Below, one piece after another: positions 25,277 through 34,605 of a stretch of 64,000 bases of DNA; the first letter of the stretch is position 1; each line of letters opens with the position of its first letter. The translations under genes were made by a program, and so were the position numbers. The DNA lies in the NCBI RefSeq assembly GCF_900446255.1, contig NZ_UIGI01000001.1, positions 2,692,763-2,756,762 on the forward strand. The letters run 5' to 3'. The notes below the pieces were generated by a model. That model was given only the letters and a program-made list of their open reading frames with translations, ran no database searches and was not told the DNA's origin. Origin of the DNA: Buttiauxella agrestis. GTDB lineage: Bacteria > Pseudomonadota > Gammaproteobacteria > Enterobacterales > Enterobacteriaceae.

Positions 25277-26443
25277 ATGCGCTTAATTTCGATTCCGTTA
25301 CCGACGGTATTGGCAGGGTTTGTCGCGGTATTAGTCGGTTACGCCAGTTCAGCGGCGATTATCTGGCAGGCAGCCGAAGCGGCGGGTGCCAACACCATGC
25401 AGATCGCAGGCTGGCTGACGATGCTGGGCATCGCCATGGGAATCAGCACCTTAGCGCTCACACTCTGGTATCGCACCCCGATTCTTACCGCCTGGTCAAC
25501 GCCCGGTGCGGCACTGCTTGCCACCAGCCTGCCGGGGCATTCCCTCAACGAAGCCGTCGGCGTGTTTATTTTCGCCTCATTTCTGATTCTGATTTGTGGC
25601 GCAACGGGTTTGTTTGCCCGCCTGATGCGCCTGATCCCCGCCACGCTTTCAGCCGCCATGCTGGCTGGTATTTTACTGCGCTTCGGTCTGGATGCTTTTA
25701 CCTCGTTACAGGGGAATTTCTTGCTGTGCGCCAGTATGTTGCTTGGCTGGCTGCTGGCGAAAACCTGGGCGCCGCGATATGCGGTGGTAGTGGCGATGGT
25801 CGTCGGCCTGGCGGTTTGTCTGCTGAGTGGCAATCTGCAAAGCGCTAATATGCCGGTTGCTATTGTGATGCCGGAATTTACCGCTCCGCACTTCTCGCTT
25901 TCCAGCCTGCTGGGTATCGGCATCCCCTTTTTCCTGGTGACGATGGCCTCACAAAATGCGCCCGGTGTCGCCACGTTAAAAGCGTCGGGTTATCACGTTC
26001 CGGTATCACCCTTAATTGTTGTCACCGCTGCGATTGCCTTGCTGCTGGCGCCGTTTGGGGTATTTTCAATTTGTATCGCTGCGATCACCGCCGCAATTTG
26101 CCAGGGTTCGGAAGCCCATCCTGATCCCGCAAAGCGCTGGCTTGCCGCTGCTGCTGCCGGGGTGTTTTATTTGCTGGCGGGGGTTTTTGGCGGCTCTATT
26201 ACTACTCTTCTGACGGCATTGCCCGTCGCCTATATTCATACGCTGGCAGGCCTGGCATTACTGAGCACTATCGCCGGGAGTTTGTATCAGGCGCTTAATC
26301 ATGAGCGAGAGCGTGACGCGGCGATAGTGACGTTTCTGGTCACCGCATCGGGTATGAGTTTGCTGGGGATTGGCTCTGCATTTTGGGGTCTGGTCGCGGG
26401 TGGGATCTGCTACGCGTTATTCTCATTTATTCGTCGACCGTAA
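25277..26443 (+). CDS. ydcO: BenE-family transporter YdcO
   Basis: About 388 residues, a polytopic inner-membrane protein of the benzoate:H+ symporter (BenE) family. It aligns with E. coli YdcO: SIPLPTVLAGFVAVLVGYAS near the start, then SSAAIIWQAAEAAGA, LTAWSTPGAALL, PLFLVTMASQNAPG-like PFFLVTMASQNAPGVATLKA, and ISPFGV-type APFGVFSICIAAITAAICQ. AAGGA lies before two adjacent ATGs (25274, 25277); the second matches the E. coli start. Its last 21 bp overlap the convergent AraC gene. A substrate for YdcO has not been established as far as I know. Confidence 0.92.
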   Translation: MRLISIPLPTVLAGFVAVLVGYASSAAIIWQAAEAAGANTMQIAGWLTMLGIAMGISTLALTLWYRTPILTAWSTPGAALLATSLPGHSLNEAVGVFIFASFLILICGATGLFARLMRLIPATLSAAMLAGILLRFGLDAFTSLQGNFLLCASMLLGWLLAKTWAPRYAVVVAMVVGLAVCLLSGNLQSANMPVAIVMPEFTAPHFSLSSLLGIGIPFFLVTMASQNAPGVATLKASGYHVPVSPLIVVTAAIALLLAPFGVFSICIAAITAAICQGSEAHPDPAKRWLAAAAAGVFYLLAGVFGGSITTLLTALPVAYIHTLAGLALLSTIAGSLYQALNHERERDAAIVTFLVTASGMSLLGIGSAFWGLVAGGICYALFSFIRRP

Positions 26444-27295
26444 CTGCGAGGGCGTAACGCCGATCGTGGCTTTAAAACGGTTACTGAAATGGCTTGCGGA
26501 GCTAAACCCGCAGGCCATCGCGATATCCGTCAGTGACAGCGAACTGTTCTTCACCAGGGTTTGTGCCCGTGACATGCGGCGATGCATCACATACTGATGG
26601 GGCGCGAGTTGGGTGGATTGCTTAAACATGCGCGCAAAATGAAATTCGCTTAACCCCGCCTCCTTCGCTAGCTCGCTCAACGTTAACGGCTCGCTAAGAT
26701 GCTGCTCAATGTACGCCTGAATATTACGCAACACCGCAGGCGCAATTCCACCGCGCACATCCGGCAAACGCCACTGCACGTTGCTGTAATTTTGCACCAT
26801 GTGAGTCAGCAATAAGGTTGAAGCGGTGCTTAACATCAAGTGATTCGCCTGCTGTTGCCAGTCGGTGCTTAACAGAAAATGGCGATAAAGCTGGGTAATA
26901 CGCGGATCTTCGCTGAAGATTTTCTCATCAAGAGATATCGCCGCCGGGCTGCGATCCCAAATCTGCTCGGCAATATTGCGCAAGTGTTCATCTGTGCAAT
27001 ACAGGTGCACAAACGAAAAATGGTTGCGAATATCCCAGGTGGTTTCGCTGTCTTCAGGCATCAGGCAAAAACGGTCCGGGCCACCGCCATTCTTCCAGCC
27101 CGAAGAGGTTTTCTGATAGGTTTCATAGCCTTCATTCACATACATACTTAATGTGTGATGGTTGCTGCATTGGGTGACGCGGTCGAGGCTATTTGACCAG
27201 GCCGACAGTTGAATGCCAGAACCTAGCTGCACGTTATCTTCCAGCACGGCGTTGTGCTGGCGAAGATTTTCAAATGCGTGATACGGCTGGGTCAT
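26423..27295 (-). CDS. AraC-family transcriptional regulator
   Basis: A 290-residue regulator. A cupin-like N-terminal region (NHHTLSMYVNEGYETY, PDRFCLMPEDSETTWDI) is followed by a double HTH: LSELAKEAGLSEFHFARMFK and LTDIAMACGFSSASHFSNRF. The ATG at 27295 has AAGG upstream; the longer reading begins with TTG at 27304. It is divergent from a DMT exporter gene 178 bp away, so it may control that exporter. Its 3' end overlaps the ydcO 3' end on the opposite strand by 21 bp. Confidence 0.87.
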   Translation of the reverse strand: MTQPYHAFENLRQHNAVLEDNVQLGSGIQLSAWSNSLDRVTQCSNHHTLSMYVNEGYETYQKTSSGWKNGGGPDRFCLMPEDSETTWDIRNHFSFVHLYCTDEHLRNIAEQIWDRSPAAISLDEKIFSEDPRITQLYRHFLLSTDWQQQANHLMLSTASTLLLTHMVQNYSNVQWRLPDVRGGIAPAVLRNIQAYIEQHLSEPLTLSELAKEAGLSEFHFARMFKQSTQLAPHQYVMHRRMSRAQTLVKNSSLSLTDIAMACGFSSASHFSNRFKATIGVTPSQLRSTNK

Positions 27296-27473
27296 GGTTG
27301 GCAACCTTCAAAGATCAGGAATAATAGTTTAAGTAGTGTGGGTGCCTGTTACCAGCCTTTAACAAACTAGCGGGTAAATAAAACCGCAAGAATATGCAAG
27401 TCGCGCAAACCGATGAAAGCGCACGCCGCCCCACTCATAGATACTCCCGCTATCCGTTCTGGGAGACAACAAG

Positions 27474-28379
27474 ATGAATGCTTTACTTTATATTTCGGTG
27501 GTGGTGATTTGGGGCACGACCTGGCTGGCGATTTACATGCAGCAAGGCGTGGTGTCAGTGCCGGTTTCAATTTTCTGGCGTTTTGCGGTAGCCGCTATCG
27601 TTATGTTGGTGGTGCTCCTGGCGTTAGGGCGTTTACGCCGTATCAGCCTGCGTGACCATCTGTTTTGTATACTGCAAGGCGGCTGCGTTTTCGGCTTTAA
27701 CTTCTTCTGTTTTTATCACGCGGCGGCGTACATCAGCTCAGGTCTTGAGTCGGTCATCTTTTCTATGTCCGTATTATTTAACGCTATCAATAGCATGATT
27801 TTCTTCCGCCAGCGTCCCAGCAAAAATTTGCTGCCCGCAGCGGTGCTCGGTATTGCGGGTGTTATTGCCCTTTTCTGGCACGATTTGGTCGCCACTCAGA
27901 TGGCACCGACTTTATTAATGGGCATTGGCTTAAGCGCGCTCGGCACCTTTGGCTTTTCCATCGGTAATATGATCAGCACACGTCACCAACGACGCGGGCT
28001 TGAAACGCTTTCCACCAATACCTACGCCATGTTTTACGGCACCATTATTATGGGCGTGCTGGCTTTGGTTCGTGGGGATTCGTTTATGCCGGAGTTCACG
28101 CTGCGTTATCTCGGCTCGCTGTTCTACCTGGCTATTTTCGGCTCGGTCATTGCCTTTGGGGCATACTTCACGCTGGTCGGGCGCATCGGGGCAAGTCAGG
28201 CCGCTTACAGCACATTGCTGTTTCCGCTCGTGGCACTGAGTCTGTCGACGATTTATGAAGGTTATGTCTGGCACAGCAATGCGGTTATTGGTCTGTGTAT
28301 GATTTTGCTCGGTAATCTGGTGATGTTCTCAAAACCGGGGATGTTTACCACCCTGCCGTGGCGTAAACGCGCCGCGTAA
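27474..28379 (+). CDS. DMT-superfamily transporter (EamA type)
   Basis: A 301-residue protein with ten predicted membrane helices in two EamA repeats. The first opens YISVVVIWGTTWLAIYMQQG and the second MGIGLSALGTFGFSIGNMIS; GASQAAYSTLLFPLVALSLS is a typical second-repeat motif. EamA members export amino acids or metabolites, but the substrate here is not identifiable. GGGAG lies upstream of the ATG. It is divergent from the AraC regulator and followed by a strong terminator shared with ydcL. Confidence 0.87.
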   Translation: MNALLYISVVVIWGTTWLAIYMQQGVVSVPVSIFWRFAVAAIVMLVVLLALGRLRRISLRDHLFCILQGGCVFGFNFFCFYHAAAYISSGLESVIFSMSVLFNAINSMIFFRQRPSKNLLPAAVLGIAGVIALFWHDLVATQMAPTLLMGIGLSALGTFGFSIGNMISTRHQRRGLETLSTNTYAMFYGTIIMGVLALVRGDSFMPEFTLRYLGSLFYLAIFGSVIAFGAYFTLVGRIGASQAAYSTLLFPLVALSLSTIYEGYVWHSNAVIGLCMILLGNLVMFSKPGMFTTLPWRKRAA

Positions 28380-28385
28380 AGCCAC

Positions 28386-28409
28386 AAAAAAGGGAGCCAG
28401 GCTCCCTTT
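28386..28409. terminator. Bidirectional rho-independent terminator
   Basis: AAAAAAGGGAG-CCAGG-CTCCCTTTG: a GC stem with A- and T-rich flanks between the convergent DMT transporter and ydcL genes. Confidence 0.85.
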
Positions 28410-28429
28410 GTGATTTCACGATATCTTCA

Positions 28430-29098
28430 CTATTTCTGTTCGGTATCGAACACCGTCGCGTCGGTCGCGAGATCGTCAACCACTTGCTTGAGCGTATCAA
28501 TCGTCATTGGCGTGCTTTCATTGCTCAGGTCTTTACCCTCGCCTTTACGCACTACGCGCATCACCGTTTTATGGGTCGCCGCATCAATCAACTCCGCCTC
28601 AAAGTAGAGGTTGGTATCCATAGTACGGTGCCCGGTGGCGACTTGCGTTCCCGCGACGACCAGTGCGATAGGCACCACTTCGTAGAATTGCAGACCTTCT
28701 TTAGTACAATCTACTGCGGTAATTGCGCCACGGAAAATCAGGCTATGTGGGCCTGCTTTTGTCACCAGTGGCTTGCGTGCTGCTGCGGCGGCTTTAAGCT
28801 GAGCGTTGGTGTATTTTAATAATCCATCCAGAACTTTTTGCCCCACCTGAGTGTTCGGTTTAGGCACCGGATAATAAGTCACTGGATTAAAAACAAGGCT
28901 GTCATAATTACTGCCTTTGAAAGCAGGATCAATCCAACGCATGATATCTTTACCTGAGTTAGATTTAGTTTCCTGCAAGCCGGAATAATCCTTTAAAAAG
29001 CCCGAATACTTTTCAGGCGCCGGTAAAGAAGAAGCACAACCTGCCAGCGATAAAACTCCCGCCAGACACGCCGCTTTAAAACAAAATGAAGTGCGCAT
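28430..29098 (-). CDS. ydcL: DUF3313 lipoprotein YdcL
   Basis: A 222-residue lipoprotein. The signal sequence ends in lipobox LAGC with the lipidated Cys at residue 21, followed by ASS, so the protein is probably sorted to the outer membrane. It aligns with E. coli YdcL in full, including KYSGFLKDYSGL, VTYYPVPKPNTQVGQKVLDG, FRGAITAVDCTKEGLQFYEV and ALVVAGTQVATGHRTMDTNL. No biochemical function is established. It lies next to the tehAB end of the cluster, as in E. coli, with a VOC gene inserted between. Confidence 0.92.
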   Translation of the reverse strand: MRTSFCFKAACLAGVLSLAGCASSLPAPEKYSGFLKDYSGLQETKSNSGKDIMRWIDPAFKGSNYDSLVFNPVTYYPVPKPNTQVGQKVLDGLLKYTNAQLKAAAAARKPLVTKAGPHSLIFRGAITAVDCTKEGLQFYEVVPIALVVAGTQVATGHRTMDTNLYFEAELIDAATHKTVMRVVRKGEGKDLSNESTPMTIDTLKQVVDDLATDATVFDTEQK

Positions 29099-29206
29099 TA
29101 TTACTATGACTCCCTGTGGATTGCATGTAAGCGTGCGCGTTATAACAATAAACCCTGTTAAAAAATGAGGTTAAAATGCTACTTATCTAAAATTCGGATA
29201 TTAGAT

Positions 29207-29302
29207 ATGTATTTTGTTTCGATGAATAATCAGCAAGCCATTAACTATTTACTGGCAGATGAATTAATATTAAGCATGGCTACACATTGGAGACAGACAT
29301 GA
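29207..29302 (+). CDS. Possible 31-codon upstream peptide overlapping the VOC gene
   Basis: A short reading frame, MYFVSMNNQQAINYLLADEL then [11 protein letters not shown], whose TGA overlaps the ATG of the VOC gene (ATGA at 29299-29302). Such overlap allows translational coupling. The ribosome site is weak (CGGATATT) and no homologue is recognised, so it may be chance. Confidence 0.25.
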   Translation: MYFVSMNNQQAINYLLADELILSMATHWRQT

Positions 29303-29691
29303 CACCTCATCTGCGGATTGCTCGCCCCGTAACGAACCTTGCTCAAAGCAAAGAGATGTACTGCCTGGGTTTGGGCTTAAAAGAACTCGGGGAATTTAGT
29401 GAACATGACGGCTTTAGCGGCGTGATGCTTGGCCTGGAGGATGCAAGCTGGCACCTGGAATTCACGGTTTGCCATCGCCACCCTGTGGAACCAGCTGCCA
29501 CAGCGGATGACTTATTGGTGCTTTATTATCCAGATAAAAACCAATGGCAAAAGACCTGCCAGCAAATGCTTGATGCAGGTTTTTTGACCATAAATAGTTT
29601 TAATCCGTACTGGGATGTCGCCGGGCGCACATTTATAGATAACGACGGTTATCGCATTGTGTTACAAAATCGCGCCTGGCCGCCCGCTTAA
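29299..29691 (+). CDS. VOC (glyoxalase/dioxygenase fold) family protein
   Basis: A 130-residue single VOC domain: [20 protein letters not shown] at the start, [20 protein letters not shown] near residue 50 and the end block [18 protein letters not shown]. One candidate His/Glu metal set is visible in the HLEF strand and in the C-terminal half, but the enzyme class (glyoxalase, dioxygenase, resistance protein) cannot be told. GGAG lies 6-7 bp before the ATG. Its stop shares TTAA with the convergent tehB stop. Confidence 0.8.
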   Translation: MTPHLRIARPVTNLAQSKEMYCLGLGLKELGEFSEHDGFSGVMLGLEDASWHLEFTVCHRHPVEPAATADDLLVLYYPDKNQWQKTCQQMLDAGFLTINSFNPYWDVAGRTFIDNDGYRIVLQNRAWPPA

Positions 29692-30275
29692 ATTTTACGC
29701 GCCAGCATTGTGGCGAAGCGTAATTTAATCCGGTTCCCTTGCTCATCGGTTTTATGCAATTGGCCGATGTCTTCGTTGTATTTAATTAATTCCCAGCCCG
29801 CGTAATAATTGCGCAATTCGCCTTCTGCAAAAGCAAATGGGAATCCGACATTACAAGGACAATCTTCGGTGTCCATGGCGGCGACAATCAGATTGTATCC
29901 GCCCAATTTGGTGCAGCGCTGCATATTTTCAATCAGCCCTGGAATGGATTTGCGCTCCAGAAACATCATTACAACTGTTGAAAGAATAAAATCATATTCA
30001 CCATCGAAATGTATTGAATTCAGATCGACAGTATCGGTGACGATATTTTTCAGCCCTTCCGTTTCGATTATTTTATTCAGATTGCTGATGCTCATCGGGT
30101 TTTTATCCCACGCTGTCACATCAAACCCTTTCTGATTTAAGTACAGACTGTTGCGCCCACTCCCACAACCAAGATCCAGGGTTTTACCCGGCGGGACAAT
30201 CGTTGCGGCATTGACCACATCAGAATGGGTCGCCGTTAAGCCATATTTCTCGGTGTAATAATTTTCAGAAAGCAT
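29688..30275 (-). CDS. tehB: Tellurite-resistance methyltransferase TehB
   Basis: A 195-residue SAM-dependent methyltransferase that acts on tellurite and selenium compounds. The SAM motif is [20 protein letters not shown] near residue 33; [20 protein letters not shown] and the C-terminal [15 protein letters not shown] match E. coli TehB. It follows tehA with no intergenic space (tehA ends at 30277), so the two are co-transcribed. The TehB reaction is cytosolic. Confidence 0.94.
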   Translation of the reverse strand: MLSENYYTEKYGLTATHSDVVNAATIVPPGKTLDLGCGSGRNSLYLNQKGFDVTAWDKNPMSISNLNKIIETEGLKNIVTDTVDLNSIHFDGEYDFILSTVVMMFLERKSIPGLIENMQRCTKLGGYNLIVAAMDTEDCPCNVGFPFAFAEGELRNYYAGWELIKYNEDIGQLHKTDEQGNRIKLRFATMLARKI

Positions 30276-30276
30276 C

Positions 30277-31269
30277 TTAATTTGTCCTTTTTGCCGGCCT
30301 TTCGACTCGCAACAGCAGCTTTCCCTGATAAAGCAGGATCACCGTGCGCGCAAGCAGCAGGCCAATAATGAAATTAGTGAAGATAAACAGCGGCACCGCG
30401 AGTGCGGTAAAAAGTCCGTCATTGCTGGCGGCATGGCTGAGATGCAACGCGGTGCCAGCGAGGGCTGAAATACCAAATGAGAAGCTCCAGAACGACGCAT
30501 TAAACGGCTGCTTCAAATACCAGGGCATCAGGCGGAACATAAATAGCAGCTGCAACAACCCATAACCAAACAGCATTTTGGCAAAGAAATCAGGCTGCCC
30601 GCCGTTGACACTAAGATACGCATTGCACGCGACCAATGCAGGTGCAAGCTGAATGCCCAGCGCGGTGCGCGCGGGCGGCGGTAATTCTCCGGCGCTGCGC
30701 AAACGATGCAAAATGGCAGGTTCGAGGCTTAACCACGAGAACACGCCCGCGCCGAAAAACAGAATCCCGAGGTCGTGATATCCCAATGCCCCGCAGGCCA
30801 TCGCACTGATAAAATTATTGGCCACCGTCGGCAAATATAAACCGGGCGTGGTGTCGGCGTGTGGGTGGCTACCGCGCCATAAACCGGCACTCTGCCAGGC
30901 GGCGTAAATCAATTGTACCACCGCGCCAAAGGCAAACATCCCCACGGCTAACGGGCGAAAATAAGGTGCAATGGCAATAGAAACCAGCATGGTCGTGGCC
31001 GGAAACAGGCTGATAAAACTGCCCTTTTGCGGATGGCGAATTTCATCAATAACCGTTTGCGGGTATTTCAGCGCACGCACAACAAAAGCCAGCGCCAGAG
31101 CAACCCAGATGGCAATCGCCAGGCTCTCAAATGCCTCACCGATGCGCGGAGATACCGACCAAATCGTGGCCGCATATCGCCACGCAAAACCCATCCCTAT
31201 GGTCCCAAGCACCATCCCAAAATACCCTGCGGGGAGATTGAGCATGGTGCGCGATACTGATTTATTCAT
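30277..31269 (-). CDS. tehA: Tellurite-resistance/SLAC1-family channel TehA
   Basis: A 330-residue inner-membrane protein with ten helices, homologous to plant SLAC1 anion channels. It matches E. coli TehA, including [40 protein letters not shown] and [20 protein letters not shown], with the pore-gating Phe region of the family likely in [20 protein letters not shown]. It heads the tehAB operon; ydcK is divergent, as in E. coli. Confidence 0.94.
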   Translation of the reverse strand: MNKSVSRTMLNLPAGYFGMVLGTIGMGFAWRYAATIWSVSPRIGEAFESLAIAIWVALALAFVVRALKYPQTVIDEIRHPQKGSFISLFPATTMLVSIAIAPYFRPLAVGMFAFGAVVQLIYAAWQSAGLWRGSHPHADTTPGLYLPTVANNFISAMACGALGYHDLGILFFGAGVFSWLSLEPAILHRLRSAGELPPPARTALGIQLAPALVACNAYLSVNGGQPDFFAKMLFGYGLLQLLFMFRLMPWYLKQPFNASFWSFSFGISALAGTALHLSHAASNDGLFTALAVPLFIFTNFIIGLLLARTVILLYQGKLLLRVERPAKRTN

Positions 31270-31381
31270 TTCGTTTAAATTATAAAATGTATTTTAGATG
31301 CATTTTATTCGAATGCGCCGTAGAACGCTACCAGGGGATTAATCTGCTACGTTTTAAGAGGGAAAACTCTGGGATACAGCG

Positions 31382-32311
31382 ATGAACAAGTATCAATTAA
31401 CGGGCGATTCGCGACTACACGACTACCTGGTCGACGGCAAAAAACAGCAGGTCAAACTCTGGCAAGTGGTAGCGCTTTGCGATTTCAGCGACGTTAAAGC
31501 CGGGCAATCTGGCGGATGGATTGAATGTGAAGACAATCTCAGCCAGCGTGGAAACTGTTGGATTTATGGCAGTGACAGCGTGGTGTATGGCGGCTCCAGC
31601 GTGAGTGATGATGCGCAAATTCACGGCGAATCAACGCTTTGCCACCAGGCCCATATCAGCGGGAAAAGCGTGGTGAAAGAATCGCTGGTTAGCGGTGAGT
31701 GCCGTATTTTTGATGCTGCTCGTATCCTGAATGGCAGCCAGATCATAGCCGTCCGTGGCCTAACCGCCGACAACGACCAGGTGCTGCAAATTTATGGTAA
31801 CGCCACGGTAAACGCATCCCGCGTCGTTCATCAGGCCCAGATATTTGGCAACGCCAGGGTGAATAACGCTTTTATTGAGCACCGCGCCGAAGTTTTCGGG
31901 CAGGCCATTCTTGAAGGCAACGACGAAAACAATATCTGGGTTTGCGACTGCGCTCGCGTTTTTGATAACGCACGGATTATTGCCGGGCGCGGCGACGATC
32001 AAATCCCGACCATTCGCTACTCTTCCCAGGTGTACGGCAACGCACTCATCGAAGGCGACTGCGTGCTTAAACACCAGGTGCATATTTTTGATGACGCCAC
32101 GCTTATCGGTGGCCCTATTCAGCTTGATAACCAGGTGCAAATTTACGGCCAGGCGCGGATCACCGGCAACGTCCTGATAGAGAATAATGTGCAGGTCTAC
32201 GATAAGGCGGCAGTTGATGGACTCGATGGCGAGCTGATTCACATTCGCGGTATTAAGGATATTAGTGGCGAACAACGGGTAACGCGCTCGCCGTTTTACG
32301 GGGTGTTTTGA
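31382..32311 (+). CDS. ydcK: Hexapeptide-repeat protein YdcK
   Basis: A 309-residue left-handed beta-helix protein made of many imperfect hexapeptide repeats (for example IYGNATVNASRVVHQAQIFG and VYGNALIEGDCVLKHQVHIF). It aligns with E. coli YdcK, sharing VALCDFSDVKAGQSGGWIE and NNIWVCDCARVFDNARIIAG. No acyltransferase active site is evident and the role is unknown. It is convergent with rimL, 6 bp apart, and divergent from tehA. Confidence 0.9.
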   Translation: MNKYQLTGDSRLHDYLVDGKKQQVKLWQVVALCDFSDVKAGQSGGWIECEDNLSQRGNCWIYGSDSVVYGGSSVSDDAQIHGESTLCHQAHISGKSVVKESLVSGECRIFDAARILNGSQIIAVRGLTADNDQVLQIYGNATVNASRVVHQAQIFGNARVNNAFIEHRAEVFGQAILEGNDENNIWVCDCARVFDNARIIAGRGDDQIPTIRYSSQVYGNALIEGDCVLKHQVHIFDDATLIGGPIQLDNQVQIYGQARITGNVLIENNVQVYDKAAVDGLDGELIHIRGIKDISGEQRVTRSPFYGVF

Positions 32312-32317
32312 TGGCGG

Positions 32318-32872
32318 CTACTCGATTATCCGCCCATATATATTTTGATCGTGAAATTCCCCATTGAGAAACTCGGCTTGCTTCAGTCGCCCCTCCAGCG
32401 TAAAGCCATTACGCTGCGCGACCCGATTGCTGGCGGTGTTGCTCACAATGCATTTGATAACAAAACGACGAACCAGACCTTCACGAGCATATTTCTGCGT
32501 CACCGCTTCTAACGCCCGGGAGATAATTCCCTGCCCAAGAACATTCTCATCCAACCAGTAACCGATATACGCCGTCTTATTGGTTGGCTCAATCTGGTTA
32601 AATGAAATCACACCCATGATTTTCCGATCGCGCATGATCAGAAACATTTTTGCGTAACCGCGGTGATGCAAAATGTAATTACCCTGCGCGTTCTTACGTG
32701 AATCCTCAACGGAGATGACAAACTGCGGCCAGTCCATCGCCGTCTGTAACCAGGCTTTATTTTTTTGCACCACGGCAAAAAGTTCATCCGCATAACGTTC
32801 GTGGATGGAATGCAGCGCCAGGCTGTCATCCACCTCAATCACTTCATCCTGCCAGTTATCTGAATCCCGCAC
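32318..32872 (-). CDS. rimL: Ribosomal-protein-L7/L12 serine acetyltransferase
   Basis: About 184 residues, a GNAT acetyltransferase matching E. coli RimL, which acetylates the N-terminal serine of ribosomal protein L12 to give L7. Shared blocks are KNKAWLQTAMDWPQFVISVE, LHHRGYAKMFLIMRDRKIMG, TAYIGYWLDENVLGQGIISR (acetyl-CoA site) and RNGFTLEGRLKQAEFLNGEF. A GTG start at 32872 is preferred because AGAGGAG lies about 7 bp upstream; another GTG at 32896 would give 192 residues. Confidence 0.92.
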   Translation of the reverse strand: MRDSDNWQDEVIEVDDSLALHSIHERYADELFAVVQKNKAWLQTAMDWPQFVISVEDSRKNAQGNYILHHRGYAKMFLIMRDRKIMGVISFNQIEPTNKTAYIGYWLDENVLGQGIISRALEAVTQKYAREGLVRRFVIKCIVSNTASNRVAQRNGFTLEGRLKQAEFLNGEFHDQNIYGRIIE

Positions 32873-33057
32873 CCATTTGCTCCTCTGTTCTCCCACCCGA
32901 CAACATTATCACCATGGAAAATAATGGTGCAGAAAATCACATTGCACCACTGATGCCCCCCACCATTGCGCAACCTTTGCCACGCGCGTTCTGCCATGCG
33001 GCTTCGCGGTCTGGTACGGATATTGCTTAACATCTTTGTAACCCAAAGGAGACTCAG

Positions 33058-34215
33058 ATGAAAGCGATCATAATTGGCGGCGGCATTGGTGGACTCTCGG
33101 CGGCAATTGCCCTGAAAAGATGTGGCATTGAGACCGAAGTCTATGAGGCGGTAAAAGAAATTAAGCCTGTTGGCGCGGCGATTTCAATTTGGCCCAATGG
33201 CGTAAAATGCCTGAACTGGCTTGGCATGAAAGAACCACTCCAGCAATTGGGCGGGCCTATGGAATATATGGCTTACAAAGAATTTGTTCACGGCCAAACG
33301 TTGACGCGTTTCAGTCTCGATCCATTGATCAAAAGTGTGGGCGAACGCCCTTATCCGGTGGCGCGCGCGGAATTGCAGGACATGCTGATGGATACTTACG
33401 GGCGTGCCGATATCCGCTTTGGTCAGCGTGTGGCGCGTAATGAAGAATTCGACGGCGGCGTGCGAGCCTGGTTTGAAGGGGGCCACGTGGCCGAGGGCGA
33501 TGTGTTGATTGCCGCCGATGGCACCCATTCGGTGATTCGCCCCTACGTCCTCGGCCATCAGACCGAACGCCGTTATGCCGGGTATGTTAACTGGAATGGT
33601 CTGGTCGAAATCGATGAATCTATCGCTCCGGCGAATCAATGGACGACGTTTGTCGGCGAAGGAAAACGCGTTTCGCTCATGCCGGTAGCCGGGAATCGCT
33701 TTTACTTCTTCTTTGACGTGCCGTTAGACAAAGGGCTGGCGGAAGACCGCACCACGGTGAAGGCCGATTTGACGCGCTATTTTGCTGGCTGGGCGCAACC
33801 GGTTCAAAAACTCATTTCTGCTATTAACCCCGACACCACCAATCGCATAGAAATTCATGATATTGAACCCTTTATGCAACTGGTTCGCGGGCGTGTTGCA
33901 CTGCTTGGTGACTCAGGCCACAGTACCACGCCGGATATCGGCCAGGGCGGATGCGCTGCCATGGAAGATGCCGTGGTGCTGGCGATGGCGCTGCAAACCA
34001 ACTCATTAGGCGTGGAAGATGCCCTGCTGCGTTACCAGGAAAAGCGGGCGTATCGCGTGAAAGATCTGGTGCTTAAAGCCCGTAAACGCTGCGATGTGAC
34101 TCACGGCAAAGATATGAACGTCACCCGCAGTTGGTATGAAGAGCTGAAAAGTGAAACCGGCGAGCGTGTGCTTTCCGGCATGCGGGAAACCATTCTCGGC
34201 GGGCCGCTGGAGTAG
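33058..34215 (+). CDS. hpxO: FAD-dependent urate hydroxylase
   Basis: A 385-residue flavoprotein matching Klebsiella HpxO, which turns urate into 5-hydroxyisourate using NADH and O2. The FAD Rossmann motif is IIIGGGIGGLSAAIALKRCG at residues 4-23; YAGYVNWNGLVEIDESIAP and ALLGDSGHSTTPDIGQGGCA (second FAD motif) are near identical to the family. AAGGAG lies upstream. In Klebsiella hpxO lies in a purine cluster with hpxPQT; none of these is adjacent here, so 5-hydroxyisourate hydrolase must be encoded elsewhere. It lies between the rimL and opgD homologues, a place with ydcH in E. coli. Confidence 0.92.
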   Translation: MKAIIIGGGIGGLSAAIALKRCGIETEVYEAVKEIKPVGAAISIWPNGVKCLNWLGMKEPLQQLGGPMEYMAYKEFVHGQTLTRFSLDPLIKSVGERPYPVARAELQDMLMDTYGRADIRFGQRVARNEEFDGGVRAWFEGGHVAEGDVLIAADGTHSVIRPYVLGHQTERRYAGYVNWNGLVEIDESIAPANQWTTFVGEGKRVSLMPVAGNRFYFFFDVPLDKGLAEDRTTVKADLTRYFAGWAQPVQKLISAINPDTTNRIEIHDIEPFMQLVRGRVALLGDSGHSTTPDIGQGGCAAMEDAVVLAMALQTNSLGVEDALLRYQEKRAYRVKDLVLKARKRCDVTHGKDMNVTRSWYEELKSETGERVLSGMRETILGGPLE

Positions 34216-34258
34216 ATTGCATTAAATTTCATTGAAATCCTGAAGGGTGTTCCAGAAA

Positions 34259-34319
34259 TGACGTCATAAATTGACGTCATTTTTATATATGCTAGCATGA
34301 CTTCATAAATTGACTTCAT
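34259..34319. promoter_or_regulatory. hicAB operator-promoter region with TGACNTCA boxes
   Basis: Two direct copies of a 22-bp unit (34259-34280 and 34298-34319), each made of two TGACGTCA or TGACTTCA boxes separated by TAAAT. A -35-like TTGACG (34271-34276) and -10-like TAGCAT (34293-34298) at 16 bp spacing fit between them. The second unit reaches the hicA ribosome site, so HicB binding would block transcription. Confidence 0.7.
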
Positions 34320-34329
34320 GGAAGGGTTC

Positions 34330-34605
34330 ATGGGCTATGGCAAGGACTACCTCAGAAACAAACATCAAGGCACGTTAAAACAGATCTTCAACAAACCCAC
34401 ATCAACGAGCGTCAAATGGCAGGATGTGGAAATGCTGATCGTGGCGCTGGGAGGCGAAGTGAGTAACGGTAGAGGATCCAGGGTACGTTTTCTGCTCAAA
34501 GGCAGTGTCGCCCGCTTTCATCGGCCTCACCCAATGCCGGAGACTGACAAAGGTGCCATGGTCAATTTACGAGAATGGTTTGAAAGTATTGGAGTAACAC
34601 CATGA
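34330..34605 (+). CDS. hicA: HicA-family toxin (mRNA interferase)
   Basis: A 91-residue toxin of the HicA double-stranded-RNA-binding-fold family, which cleaves mRNA. The C-terminal block GRGSRVRFLLKGSVARFHRP then HPMPETDKGAMVNLREWFES is diagnostic, with the likely catalytic His in the FHRPH segment. ATG 34330 has GAAGG 5 bp upstream; the frame also allows ATG 34318 inside the operator. It overlaps hicB by 4 bp (ATGA), the normal coupled pair. Confidence 0.88.
   Translation: MGYGKDYLRNKHQGTLKQIFNKPTSTSVKWQDVEMLIVALGGEVSNGRGSRVRFLLKGSVARFHRPHPMPETDKGAMVNLREWFESIGVTP

Noticed and set aside
25339-25974. 211-residue minus-strand reading frame
   Set aside because: Antisense to ydcO, which matches E. 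coli throughout.
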